Part shown: piece after piece, positions 43,400-51,566 of the stretch
How the letters are laid out: each line of letters starts with the position of its first letter
How positions within the stretch are numbered: position 1 is the stretch's first letter
NCBI RefSeq assembly: GCF_900492205.1
Contig: NZ_UEYQ01000005.1
Span: 186,001 to 250,000 of the forward strand
Reading direction: 5' to 3'
DNA from: Ciceribacter sp. T2.26MG-112.2
Lineage (GTDB): Bacteria; Pseudomonadota; Alphaproteobacteria; Rhizobiales; Rhizobiaceae
DNA length: 64,000 bases
Notes under the pieces: model-generated
The model's input: only the letters and a program-made list of their open reading frames with translations
The model's database searches: none
Told to the model about the DNA's origin: nothing
Position numbers and translations under genes: made by a program

Positions 43400-43678
43400 A
43401 TGAGATCGACCCAAGCCCTGACCATCAACCTGCCGCCACAACTGGCTGAAATGGTAGAGACGAAGGTGCGCTCCGGCGAGTATGCGTCGGAGAGCGACGT
43501 GATCGTCGAGAGTCTGCAGACGCTTCTCGAACGCGATGCCGCAATCGACACGTGGATTGCCGACGAAGTGCTTCCGACCATTCAAGCGCTCGATGTCGGA
43601 TCGGGGCAGACCATCTCACTCGGTGAAACAAAAAAGCGGCTGCACGCTCACATCGACCGCTTGATCTCGCGCGGCTGA
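43400..43678 (+). CDS. ParD-family antitoxin (ribbon-helix-helix)
   Basis: A 92-aa antitoxin. The N-terminal ribbon-helix-helix is clear: STQALTINLPPQLAEMVETKVRSGEYASESDVIVESLQTLLERD, with the strand QALTINLP and the SGEYASESDVI turn shared by ParD/CopG proteins. The C-terminal half would wrap the toxin. It lies 17 bp before the toxin ATG and probably represses the pair through a site upstream. The pair lies between two housekeeping genes, hflX and mazG, and was probably gained. Confidence 0.9.
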   Translation: MRSTQALTINLPPQLAEMVETKVRSGEYASESDVIVESLQTLLERDAAIDTWIADEVLPTIQALDVGSGQTISLGETKKRLHAHIDRLISRG

Positions 43679-43695
43679 CGACGGAAACCTTGCTC

Positions 43696-43995
43696 ATGAA
43701 GTATGAGGTGAGGTTCAGCAAGGCCGCCGAAAGAGATGTGGCCGAACTCCTGACTTATCTCGTCACCCGTGCGGGTGAGGGTACCGCCCGAGCCTATGTG
43801 GATCGGCTGATCGAATACTGCGCTGGTTTTGAGACCTTCCCCGAGCGAGGAACACGCCGGACAGACGTGCCGGGCCTGCGTACTGTGGGTTACCGCAACC
43901 ATGCAACGATCGCCTTCCGGATATCCGGCAATACCGTAACTGTGATCCGGCTGTTCCATCGCGGACAGGAGGTCAGGTTGCAGGGAAAAGACTGA
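43696..43995 (+). CDS. ParE/RelE-family toxin
   Basis: A 99-aa basic protein with the ParE pattern: MKYEVRFSKAAERDVAELLTYL, then AGFETFPERGTRRTDVPGLRTVGYRNHATIAFRI and the closing strand VTVIRLFHRGQEV. ParE toxins poison DNA gyrase and RelE toxins cut ribosome-bound mRNA; the sequence is closer to ParE, so gyrase is likely. The ATG at 43696 is preferred over a TTG two codons earlier. Confidence 0.9.
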   Translation: MKYEVRFSKAAERDVAELLTYLVTRAGEGTARAYVDRLIEYCAGFETFPERGTRRTDVPGLRTVGYRNHATIAFRISGNTVTVIRLFHRGQEVRLQGKD

Positions 43996-44058
43996 ACGGC
44001 TTGTAGTGTAGTTCGAACGGATGCTTCGCGGTGACCTCGTCCACAAGGGCATACGGGG

Positions 44059-44907
44059 CTAGGATCGGTTCATCTCGCTCTTCGCTTCCTGCCAGAGTTC
44101 CTCCATCCGCTCCAGTGTCGCTCCCTGCAAGCTCTCACCATTCGCTTCAAGAGTCCGCTCTATGTAGCCGAACCGCTTGCGGAATTTCGTGTTCGTACCG
44201 CGCAGCGCCTGCTCGGGGTCGGTCTTCACATGGCGGCCTATATTGGCGAGTGCGAAGATCAGGTCGCCGAGTTCATCCGCGATCTTCTCCGGCCTCCCGA
44301 CCCTCAGCGCCTCGCGCAGTTCGCCGATCTCTTCCTCGATCTTGTCGAGAATCGGTTCGGCTTCCGACCAGTCGAATCCGACCTTGGCCGCCTGTTCCTG
44401 GAGTTTCAGGGCTTCGGTCAGCGCCGGGAAACTGCGCTGGACCGAGCCGAGGAAGCCGGCCTTCGGATCGTCGGGCATGGGCTTGCCGGAAGCCTTGGCG
44501 CGGGCGGCATGCCGCTCGGCGCGTTCGGCCTTTTCCTGCCGCTTGATCTCGTCCCATTGCTGGTTGACGGCGTCCGGGGTCGCGGCATCCGATACGGCGA
44601 AGACGTGCGGGTGGCGGCGGATCATCTTCCTGGTGATGGCCTCGACCACGTCGCCGAACGAAAACAGCCCGGCCTCCTCGGCGATGCGGGCGTGGAACAC
44701 CACCTGCAGCAACAGGTCGCCGAGTTCGTCGCACAGATCGTCCGGATCGTTGCGTTCGATCGCGTCGGCCACCTCATAGGCCTCCTCGATCGTATAGGGC
44801 TTGATCGTCTCGAAGGTCTGCACCACGTCCCAGGGGCAGCCGGTTTCGGGTTCGCGCAGGGCCGCCATGATGTCGAGCAGGCGGGTGATGTCCTTGGAGG
44901 GTTCCAT
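44059..44907 (-). CDS. mazG: Nucleoside triphosphate pyrophosphohydrolase MazG
   Basis: Hydrolyses NTPs to NMP and pyrophosphate, clearing abnormal nucleotides. The 282-aa protein has a full first MazG domain (GCPWDVVQTFETIKPYTIEEAYEVADAIE and DELGDLLLQVVFHARIAEEAG) and a second repeat (KIEEEIGELREALR and DELGDLIFALANIGRH), including the EExxE and ExxD metal motifs. It lies just before the deaminase gene's end on minus and is unrelated to the plus-strand toxin pair despite the name. Confidence 0.96.
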   Translation of the reverse strand: MEPSKDITRLLDIMAALREPETGCPWDVVQTFETIKPYTIEEAYEVADAIERNDPDDLCDELGDLLLQVVFHARIAEEAGLFSFGDVVEAITRKMIRRHPHVFAVSDAATPDAVNQQWDEIKRQEKAERAERHAARAKASGKPMPDDPKAGFLGSVQRSFPALTEALKLQEQAAKVGFDWSEAEPILDKIEEEIGELREALRVGRPEKIADELGDLIFALANIGRHVKTDPEQALRGTNTKFRKRFGYIERTLEANGESLQGATLERMEELWQEAKSEMNRS

Positions 44908-44928
44908 GCGGGTCTCTGTGCTGGGCGC

Positions 44929-45510
44929 TCAGTTGAGCGGAATGTCGTTGTCGGTTTTGCCGGACTGGTATTCTTGCGAGAGCCGGTCGTAGACGGCGTG
45001 GATGCGCTTCGACTGGGCCCTCAGTGACTCGGCGTCGTCGTCGACTGCGACGAGGTCGGCGATGGCGTAGGCGTTCCAGAAGGCGTTCGCCTTGCGATAG
45101 CCGCCCGGCTCCAGGCCAAAGACCTCTTTGAGGATCTTCAGGTCGTGCGGGATGGCGAAGGCGTCGCGGCTGTCCTCATGGCTGAAGAAATAATAGAAAT
45201 TGTCGAAGCCGGCCCACGTGATCGCCGACATGCACATGGTGCAGGGTTCGTGAGTCGACAGGAAAATCAGGTCCTTGGTCACCGGCCGTTCGCCCAGTTC
45301 GTAGAAGCGTTTCAGCGTGTGCACTTCGCCGTGCCAGAGCGGGTTCTCCAGTTCGTTGTTGGTTTCGGCCAGCACCAGCGACAGGTCGGATTTCCGCAGG
45401 ATCGCGGCGCCGAACACCTTGTTGCCGGCGGCGACACCCTTTTCGGTCAGCGGCAGGATATCGTCTTCGATGACGTCGAGCAGGCGGCGGGTGATGTCGG
45501 CGGCGGTCAA
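44929..45510 (-). CDS. Cytidine/guanine-deaminase-fold zinc protein
   Basis: A 193-aa member of the deaminase superfamily. The zinc site appears as HGEVHTLK (His60, Glu62) and THEPCTMCMSA (Cys90, Cys93). The His-Gly-Glu form instead of His-Ala-Glu is a variant seen in some nucleobase or nucleotide deaminase-like groups. A long C-terminal region (DFYYFFSHEDSRDAFAIPHDLKILKEVFG...) lacks a known match. Guanine, adenosine or another base could be the substrate. It ends 21 bp before the mazG start and is probably transcribed with it. Confidence 0.8.
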   Translation of the reverse strand: MTAADITRRLLDVIEDDILPLTEKGVAAGNKVFGAAILRKSDLSLVLAETNNELENPLWHGEVHTLKRFYELGERPVTKDLIFLSTHEPCTMCMSAITWAGFDNFYYFFSHEDSRDAFAIPHDLKILKEVFGLEPGGYRKANAFWNAYAIADLVAVDDDAESLRAQSKRIHAVYDRLSQEYQSGKTDNDIPLN

Positions 45511-45773
45511 GGCGGTTCTCCTGGCTGGGTGAGGGCCGATCCTATCGGCGGGCCATGGCTGGTGAAAGGCGCAATTTTCGTCCGCGGCGCCGTTATCCCG
45601 TGGGTTTTGCTGCGCTGCCGCGTCCGGTCGATGCGGCTCGGTGAGATTTGCTCACTTCCGCGCAAAGCCTAGCAAAGAAATATCCTTCTCCGAAGCCCGA
45701 CGGATTTCTGTTTCTTCAATCCCTTGGCGAATACAGGGATAAATGGGCAGTCTTCCAGAACGCGGAATCGGAC

Positions 45774-47216
45774 ATGGGCGTGAGCGAACAGCGACTTTCG
45801 GTATTTCCGGCCTTTTTCAAGGTCGCGAACGCCGTTGCCGTGGTGTTCGGCAACGGGCCGGAGGCCTTTGCCAAGACCCGCCTGCTGCGCAACACCCAGG
45901 CGCGGATCGTCGCCTATGCCGAAGCGCCGGATGCCGATTACGCCGCCTATCTGGCCGAGCACGACATCGAAACCGTCGCCCGCAGTTTTACTCCCTCCCA
46001 GGTCGAGGACGCGGTTCTGGTGTTCGCCGCGACCGGCGATGCGGAACTGGACCGTGCCATCGTTCGTGCCGCCCGCGCCCGCCGCATCCCGGCCAATGCC
46101 GTCGACCAGCCGGATTTTTGCGATTTTTACACGCCGGCGCTGGTGAACCGGGCTCCGATCGCCGTCGCCATTGGCACGGAAGGGGCAGGTCCCGTGCTTG
46201 CCCAGATGATCCGCGCCGACATCGACCGGCTGCTGCCGCGGACACTGGGACGTCTGGCGACGCTGGCCAACAGCTATCGGAGCGCCGTCGACAGGCTTCT
46301 GCCGCGCGGGGTGGCGCGTCGGCTGTTCTGGCGTTCCTTCTTCAAGGGGCAGGTGGCGGATGCCGTCGCCTCCGGAGACATCAGTGATGCGCGCCGCCGC
46401 GCCACGCGCCTGCTCAAGGACGCCGTGAACGAGAAGGCCGAAGGCCGCATTTTCCTGGTCGGCGCCGGTCCGGGTGCGGAAGACCTGCTGACGCTGCGCG
46501 CCCACCGGTTGCTGATGGAGTGCGACGTCATCGTGCATGACGCCCTGGTCCCGCAGGCCGTGATCGACATGGGCCGCCGCGACGCCACCCGCATTCCCGT
46601 CGGCAAGCGCAAGGGCTGCCATTCGAAGACCCAGAACGAGATCAACGATCTGCTGGTCGAACTCGGTCGCGAGGGAAAGCGCGTCGTGCGCCTGAAATCG
46701 GGCGACCCGCTGGTCTTCGGCCGTGCCGGCGAAGAGATGGCGGCGCTGCGCGAGGCGGGCGTCGCCTACGAAGTCGTGCCGGGCATCACCTCGGCGCTGG
46801 CCGCCGCCGCCGATTTCGAGCTGCCGCTGACGCTGCGCGGTGTCGCGTCCTCGCTGGTCTTCACCACCGGCCACGACCTGCATGGCGAGACCCTGCCGGA
46901 CTGGGCACGGCTGGCGCTGTCGGGCGCCACGGTCGCCGTCTATATGGGTCGCAGCAATGCCGCCTCCGTCGCCTCCCGCCTGATGGCGTCCGGGCTTTCC
47001 GAGGACACGACCGTCGCCGTCGTCGAGAATGCCGGGCGCCGCGACAGCCGCCTATTGCACGGCACGCTGGCCGAGCTGCCGGCGCTCGAAGCGCGCGACG
47101 AACTCAAAGGCCCGGTGATGGTGATCATCGGCGATGCCGTCGCCGGCGGCAACTTCACCCGTTCCGAACCGCTGCGCGGCACGATCGCCAGCCTTGCCCC
47201 TTTCGAGAGGACATGA
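45774..47216 (+). CDS. cysG: Siroheme synthase (multifunctional CysG)
   Basis: Makes siroheme for sulfite and nitrite reductases. The 480-aa protein has an N-terminal dehydrogenase/chelatase half (FKVANAVAVVFGNGPEAFAKTRLL, ATGDAELDRAIVRAAR, a helical dimerisation segment) and a C-terminal uroporphyrinogen-III methyltransferase half (IFLVGAGPGAEDLLTLRAHRLL, KGCHSKTQNEIN, RLKSGDPLVFGRAGEE, VVPGITSALAA). The ATG at 45774 has GGAA about 7 nt upstream; the frame continues to 45648. First gene of the sulfite-reduction operon. Confidence 0.95.
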   Translation: MGVSEQRLSVFPAFFKVANAVAVVFGNGPEAFAKTRLLRNTQARIVAYAEAPDADYAAYLAEHDIETVARSFTPSQVEDAVLVFAATGDAELDRAIVRAARARRIPANAVDQPDFCDFYTPALVNRAPIAVAIGTEGAGPVLAQMIRADIDRLLPRTLGRLATLANSYRSAVDRLLPRGVARRLFWRSFFKGQVADAVASGDISDARRRATRLLKDAVNEKAEGRIFLVGAGPGAEDLLTLRAHRLLMECDVIVHDALVPQAVIDMGRRDATRIPVGKRKGCHSKTQNEINDLLVELGREGKRVVRLKSGDPLVFGRAGEEMAALREAGVAYEVVPGITSALAAAADFELPLTLRGVASSLVFTTGHDLHGETLPDWARLALSGATVAVYMGRSNAASVASRLMASGLSEDTTVAVVENAGRRDSRLLHGTLAELPALEARDELKGPVMVIIGDAVAGGNFTRSEPLRGTIASLAPFERT

Positions 47217-47217
47217 C

Positions 47218-47532
47218 ATGGCAGACAAGGTACTGACCGCCAACCGCCTGGGTGACGGCATCGCCGTCTGGCTCGACGCCAACGGCCAATGGACAGAACG
47301 GCTGCAGGACGCCTTCGTCGCCCGCCATGCGGAAGCGGTCGAAGCGCTCGAAAGTGCCGGGCGCAGTGCGTTTGCCAGCAATATCGTCCTCGATGTCAAT
47401 GTCATCGACGTCGAGGAAAAGAACGGACAGCTGCGGCCGCTCCGCCTGCGCGAGCGCATCCGCGCCGAGGGGCCGACCATCGCCTATGCCGACGGCCATG
47501 GCTTCGCCAATCCCGAATTCATTGCCGCCTGA
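47218..47532 (+). CDS. DUF2849 protein of the sulfite-reduction operon
   Basis: A 104-aa protein starting 1 nt after the cysG stop (GAGAGG upstream). It has the family's MADKVLTANRLGDGIAVWLDANGQW opening and a charged middle (NIVLDVNVIDVEEKNGQLRPLRLRERIRAEGPTI). No catalytic motif is evident. DUF2849 is, as far as I know, uncharacterised but tied to cysG-cysI in alphaproteobacteria, so it probably helps siroheme insertion or sulfite reduction. Confidence 0.88.
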   Translation: MADKVLTANRLGDGIAVWLDANGQWTERLQDAFVARHAEAVEALESAGRSAFASNIVLDVNVIDVEEKNGQLRPLRLRERIRAEGPTIAYADGHGFANPEFIAA

Positions 47533-47540
47533 GGAATTTC

Positions 47541-49211
47541 ATGTACCGCTATGATGAATTCGACCACGCCTTCGTCTCTGCCCGTGTCGAGCAGTTTCGC
47601 GACCTGGTGACCCGGCGCTTGTCCGGCGAAATCGCCGAGGATGCGTTTCGCCCGCTGCGCCTGATGAACGGCGTCTATCTGCAACTGCACGCCTACATGC
47701 TCAGGGTCGCCATTCCCTATGGCACGCTGAATGCGAAGCAGATGCGGATGCTCGCCCACATCGCCCGTCGCTACGACCGGGGCTACGGCCACTTCACCAC
47801 CCGCCAGAACATTCAGTACAACTGGCCGAAGCTGTCGGACACGCCGGACATCCTGGCCGAACTGGCAAGCGTCGAGATGCACGCGATCCAGACCTCGGGC
47901 AACTGCATCCGCAACGTGACGGCCGACCATTTCGCCGGTGCTGCCGCTGACGAGGTCGCCGATCCGCGTCCCTATGCGGAAATCCTGCGCCAGTGGTCTT
48001 CCGTCCATCCGGAATTCTCCTTCCTGCCGCGCAAGTTCAAGATCGCGGTGACCGGCGCGCCGCGCGACCGTGCGGCCATCCAGGTTCATGACATCGGCCT
48101 GCATCTGAAGAAGAACGAAGCCGGCGAGCTGGGTTTTGCCGTTTATGTCGGCGGCGGGCAGGGGCGCACGCCGCTGGTCGCCAAGCTGATCCGCGACTTC
48201 CTCCCGGAAGCAGATCTGCTGACCTATGTGACGGCGATCGTCCGCGTCTACAACCTCTACGGCCGGCGCGACAACAAGTACAAGGCCCGCATCAAGATCC
48301 TCGTGCACGAGACCGGCGTCGAGGAAGTGACACGCCAGGTCGAGGCCGAGTTCGACCGCATCCGCGACAGCGAGCTTAAGCTGCCCGAAGGCCACATCCG
48401 GGCGATCGAGACCTATTTCGCTCCGCTGGCTCTGCCCGACCGTGCGGATGGCTGGGAAGCCCTTGCCAGCGCCAAGAAGGCCGATGGCGCCTTTGCCGCC
48501 TGGGTGGCCCAGAACGTCCAGCCGCATCGCCATCCGGACTATGGCATGGTGACGATCTCGCTGAAGCCCATCGGCGGAACGCCGGGTGATGCCAGCGACA
48601 TGCAGATGGATGTGGTCGCCGATGTCGCCGAACGGCTGGCCTTCGACGAGATCCGCGTCAGCCACGAGCAGAACCTGATCCTGCCGCATGTGGCGCTCGG
48701 CGATCTCTATGCCGTCTATCAGTCGCTGGAGGCGTCCGGCCTTGCCACCGCCAATGCCGGGCTGATCACCGACATCATCGCCTGCCCGGGGCTCGATTAT
48801 TGCGCGCTGGCCAATGCCCGCTCGATCCCGGTCGCGCAGGAGATCTCGACGCGCTTCGGTTCGCCCGAGCGCCAGGCCGAGATCGGCGGGTTGAAGATCA
48901 AGATCTCCGGCTGCATCAATGCCTGCGGCCACCACCATGTCGGCCATATCGGCCTGCTGGGCGTCGAGAAGAAGGGCGCCGAGCTCTACCAGATCACGCT
49001 CGGCGGCTCGGGCGACGAGAACACCTCGATCGGCGAGATCATCGGTCGCGGTTTCGAGCCGGACCGGGTGACCGATGCGATCGAGACAATCGTCGACACC
49101 TATCTCGGCCTGCGCCTCGATCCGAAGGAAACCTTCATCGACGCCTATCGCCGGGTCGGACCGAAACCCTTCAAGGAAGCCCTTTACGGCCAGGCGGCCG
49201 AAGCGGCCTGA
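47541..49211 (+). CDS. cysI: Ferredoxin/NADPH-dependent sulfite (or nitrite) reductase hemoprotein
   Basis: Six-electron reduction of sulfite to sulfide, or of nitrite to ammonia, using siroheme and a 4Fe-4S cluster. The 556-aa protein has the duplicated ferredoxin-type half domains and siroheme domains, with the four cluster Cys in ACPGLDYCALANAR and ISGCINACGHHHVGH. GAGGAA lies 5 nt before the ATG. Its place between siroheme synthase and the DUF934 gene points to assimilatory sulfite reduction. cysH was not seen in the window. Confidence 0.95.
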   Translation: MYRYDEFDHAFVSARVEQFRDLVTRRLSGEIAEDAFRPLRLMNGVYLQLHAYMLRVAIPYGTLNAKQMRMLAHIARRYDRGYGHFTTRQNIQYNWPKLSDTPDILAELASVEMHAIQTSGNCIRNVTADHFAGAAADEVADPRPYAEILRQWSSVHPEFSFLPRKFKIAVTGAPRDRAAIQVHDIGLHLKKNEAGELGFAVYVGGGQGRTPLVAKLIRDFLPEADLLTYVTAIVRVYNLYGRRDNKYKARIKILVHETGVEEVTRQVEAEFDRIRDSELKLPEGHIRAIETYFAPLALPDRADGWEALASAKKADGAFAAWVAQNVQPHRHPDYGMVTISLKPIGGTPGDASDMQMDVVADVAERLAFDEIRVSHEQNLILPHVALGDLYAVYQSLEASGLATANAGLITDIIACPGLDYCALANARSIPVAQEISTRFGSPERQAEIGGLKIKISGCINACGHHHVGHIGLLGVEKKGAELYQITLGGSGDENTSIGEIIGRGFEPDRVTDAIETIVDTYLGLRLDPKETFIDAYRRVGPKPFKEALYGQAAEAA

Positions 49212-49223
49212 GGAATTGACGAG

Positions 49224-49736
49224 ATGACCAAGATCTGGAACGCGGGCGGTTTCGTCGACAACGACCCCTGGGTGATCGAAATGGGCGAGATAAAGGCTGG
49301 CGAGGGCGCGCGCGCCATCGTCGGATTGGACGCTTTCCTTGAACTTGCCGAGCACAGCAACGAGAGCGGCTTCGGCGTACTGGTCGGGCCTGCCGACGAT
49401 GTGACGCGGCTTGGACCCCATCTCGACCGCATCGCGCTGGTGGCGATCGCCTTTCCGGCGTTCAACGACGGGCGCGGTTTCAGCCATGCGACGCTGCTTC
49501 GCCAACGGCTGGGCTACCAGGGTGAGGTCCGGGCCGTCGGCGACGTGCTGATCGACCCGATCCCGCTGATGCTGCGCACCGGCTTCACCAGCTTTGCCGT
49601 GTCGAACCCGACCGCGCTGGCCCGTCTGGCCGAGAACCGCCTGCCGGGGATCGCCCAACGCTACCAGCCCACAGTCGTCACCTCGGCAGTGGCGGGTGGT
49701 TTCAGCTGGCGTCGGATCGGTGGCACCGGTGCGTAG
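49224..49736 (+). CDS. DUF934 protein linked to sulfite reduction
   Basis: A 170-aa protein with the family features GFVDNDPWVIE near the start, FPAFNDGRGFSHATLLRQRLGYQGEVRAVGDVLIDPIPLML in the middle and FAVSNPTALARL towards the end. DUF934 members lie in cys operons and are thought to support sulfite reductase function, but the activity is unproven. It begins 12 nt after the cysI stop. Confidence 0.9.
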   Translation: MTKIWNAGGFVDNDPWVIEMGEIKAGEGARAIVGLDAFLELAEHSNESGFGVLVGPADDVTRLGPHLDRIALVAIAFPAFNDGRGFSHATLLRQRLGYQGEVRAVGDVLIDPIPLMLRTGFTSFAVSNPTALARLAENRLPGIAQRYQPTVVTSAVAGGFSWRRIGGTGA

Positions 49737-49768
49737 AGCATCGTAGAATTGTAATCCAGCAGCCCCTT

Positions 49769-49784
49769 CTTGACGGAGGTCAAG
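49769..49784 (+). promoter_or_regulatory. CRP/FNR-type palindrome upstream of fpr
   Basis: CTTGAC-GGAG-GTCAAG is a perfect 6-bp dyad with 4-nt spacer, matching TTGA-N6-TCAA. It lies in the 185-bp gap before fpr. A promoter-like pair follows at 49850-49855 (TTGTCG) and 49872-49877 (TATAGG, 16-bp spacing), so the site would sit near -107, too far for class II activation; it may act from a distance, be unused, or be a hairpin ending the cys operon. Confidence 0.45.
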
Positions 49785-49921
49785 GAAAGCGCCGGCTCTC
49801 TGTTGCATCGGGGAGGGGACAAAAGCCCGAACGCGGCGAATTGCCGACTTTGTCGGTCGCCCAAGTTGCGGTATAGGGCAGCGAGCGAAGTCAGACAGGC
49901 GACCATAGGAACCAAAGACGC

Positions 49922-50734
49922 ATGAATGCTCCCGTCAAAACCGAGAATGCGGAACTGATCGTGCCGGAAGGCGTCTACGCCGAAACCGTGCTCAGCGTGA
50001 CCCATTATACCGACCGCCTGTTTCGCTTCCGCATGACCCGGCCCGCAGGCTTCCGCTTCCGTTCGGGCGAATTTGCCATGATCGGCCTGATGGTCGAGGG
50101 CAAGCCGATCTACCGCGCCTATTCGATCGCCAGCCCGTCCTGGGACGAGGAATTGGAATTCTTCTCGATCAAGGTGCCGGATGGCCCGTTGACTCAGCAC
50201 CTGCAGAAGATAAAGCCCGGCGACAAGGTGCTGATGCGCAAGAAACCGACCGGTACGCTGGTGCTCGATGCTCTCACTCCCGGCAAGCGCCTCTACATGT
50301 TTTCGACCGGCACCGGCATCGCGCCGTTTGCCAGCCTGATCCGTGATCCGGAAACCTATGAGAAGTTCGAGGAGGTCATCCTCACCCATACATGCCGTGA
50401 GGTGGCCGAGCTTCAATATGGTTTCGACCTGGTCGACGAAATCGGGAATCATGAATTCCTCGCCGAACTCGTCGGCGACAAGCTGAAACACTACGCAACC
50501 GTCACCCGCGAGGACTATCCGTTCCAGGGGCGCATCACCGACCTGATGGAGAGCGGCAAGCTCTACACCGATCTCGGTGTGCCGCCGCTCGACCCTGCTG
50601 TCGATCGCGGCATGATCTGCGGTTCGACCGCCATGCTGAAGGACACCAAGGCCTTGCTCGAAAAGGCGGGCCTAACCGAGGGCGCCAACAACAAGCCCGC
50701 GGAATTTGTCATCGAGCGCGCCTTCGTCGGCTGA
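49922..50734 (+). CDS. fpr: Ferredoxin--NADP+ reductase
   Basis: FAD enzyme that moves electrons between NADPH and ferredoxin or flavodoxin. The 270-aa protein has the FAD-binding IYRAYSIASPSWDEE near residue 61, the NADP motif FSTGTGIAPFASLIRDPE, and a C-terminal CGSTAMLKDTKALLEKAG with the terminal EFVIERAFVG. Its position beside a sulfite reductase suggests it supplies reduced ferredoxin, and it may also serve oxidative-stress defence as in other proteobacteria. Confidence 0.95.
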   Translation: MNAPVKTENAELIVPEGVYAETVLSVTHYTDRLFRFRMTRPAGFRFRSGEFAMIGLMVEGKPIYRAYSIASPSWDEELEFFSIKVPDGPLTQHLQKIKPGDKVLMRKKPTGTLVLDALTPGKRLYMFSTGTGIAPFASLIRDPETYEKFEEVILTHTCREVAELQYGFDLVDEIGNHEFLAELVGDKLKHYATVTREDYPFQGRITDLMESGKLYTDLGVPPLDPAVDRGMICGSTAMLKDTKALLEKAGLTEGANNKPAEFVIERAFVG

Positions 50735-50759
50735 ACTTTCGAGATTGAGATCAAACGTG

Positions 50760-50784
50760 CGCCCGGGGATTGCTCCGGGCGTTT
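50760..50784. terminator. Terminator between fpr and the convergent gntR gene
   Basis: CGCCCGG (50760-50766) and CCGGGCG (50775-50781) form a 7-bp stem with an 8-nt loop, then TTTCG on the plus strand. On minus it lies 30 bp past the gntR stop, so it may serve both genes. Confidence 0.75.
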
Positions 50785-50810
50785 CGCGTTCAAGCGAATT
50801 GCGCGACCTT

Positions 50811-51434
50811 TCAGGCTTTGCTGAGATACCCGATCAGAGCCGCCATCGCCGCCTCGGCCTCCTTGCCATTGCCCTGCTGGATCGCGCGGATGACCGCGAC
50901 GTGAAGCGAGACAGAGCGATCCATCTTTGCCACCGTAGCGCCGGCATACCACATGCGACGCGAATGCGACTGTAGCGGCGCGAGGGCCGAAATCAGGAAG
51001 CGGTTGAGACAGGCCTGTTCGATGATCTCGTCGAACTCCTTGTCGGCGGCGAGAAATGCGTCGAAGTCACCGGCGGTCGCCGCGGCGGTCATCGCCTGCG
51101 CACAGTCGAGCAGGTCGGCACGTTTTTCTGGATCGGCATTCTCCGCCGCAAGTCTGGCCAGCAGCGGTTCGAGCTTGAGGCGGACGGCCATGATCGACTG
51201 GTGGTCGTCCGGCTGGATTTCCGCGATCTGCAGCCCGACGCGGGGGCGCACGACCACGAGGCCCTGCCATTCGAGCTTCTGGATCGCCTCGCGGACCGGC
51301 GTCCGTCCGAAGCCGGACAGTTCGATCAGTTGCCTCTCGTTGACCAGCGCGCCGGGCTTCAGCTTCAGCGTCACGATCAGCCGTTCCAGGGCGAGGTAGG
51401 CGAGATGGCTCTGGGAGCCGAGGGTCGCGGTCAT
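50811..51434 (-). CDS. GntR-family transcriptional regulator (FCD type)
   Basis: A 207-aa repressor-like protein. The N-terminal winged HTH is LAYLALERLIVTLKLKPGALVNERQLIELSGFGRTPVREAIQKLEWQGLVVVRPRVG. The C-terminal FCD ligand-binding domain has RLKLEPLLARLAAENAD, the metal-site Asp/His pattern (FDAFLAADKEFDEII) and LQSHSRRMWY. The ligand is unknown. A GTG at 51467 is in frame, but GGAGG lies 5 nt from the ATG at 51434, which I prefer. A pair of operators lies just upstream. No gene on the other strand is controlled, so it may mainly regulate itself and distant targets. Confidence 0.9.
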   Translation of the reverse strand: MTATLGSQSHLAYLALERLIVTLKLKPGALVNERQLIELSGFGRTPVREAIQKLEWQGLVVVRPRVGLQIAEIQPDDHQSIMAVRLKLEPLLARLAAENADPEKRADLLDCAQAMTAAATAGDFDAFLAADKEFDEIIEQACLNRFLISALAPLQSHSRRMWYAGATVAKMDRSVSLHVAVIRAIQQGNGKEAEAAMAALIGYLSKA

Positions 51435-51440
51435 TGAAGC

Positions 51441-51509
51441 CTCCACTGATATATCACACTGTGCCATGTCGCATTTGGAAAGACAAGGCGGGGTGATATA
51501 TCAGCGGAG
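51441..51509. promoter_or_regulatory. Mirrored operator pair upstream of gntR
   Basis: CTGATATATCAC (51446-51457) and GTGATATATCAG (51493-51504) are exact reverse complements, and the match extends to 17 bp with one mismatch (51441-51457 against 51493-51509). Each contains the palindrome TGATATATCA, a form typical of GntR-family sites. Centres lie 47 bp apart. The first ends close to the gntR ribosome site, so the gntR promoter probably lies between them. Confidence 0.8.
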
Positions 51510-51566
51510 TGGCGGAGGTACGCATAACGCCGTAGGCGGCCCGCCGGCAATCGACAGCGGGCAGCC

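Noticed and set aside
45511..45773. A riboswitch or leader before cysG
   Set aside because: The 263-bp gap has no conserved riboswitch core that I could recognise; only AT-rich promoter-like sequence near 45670-45700.
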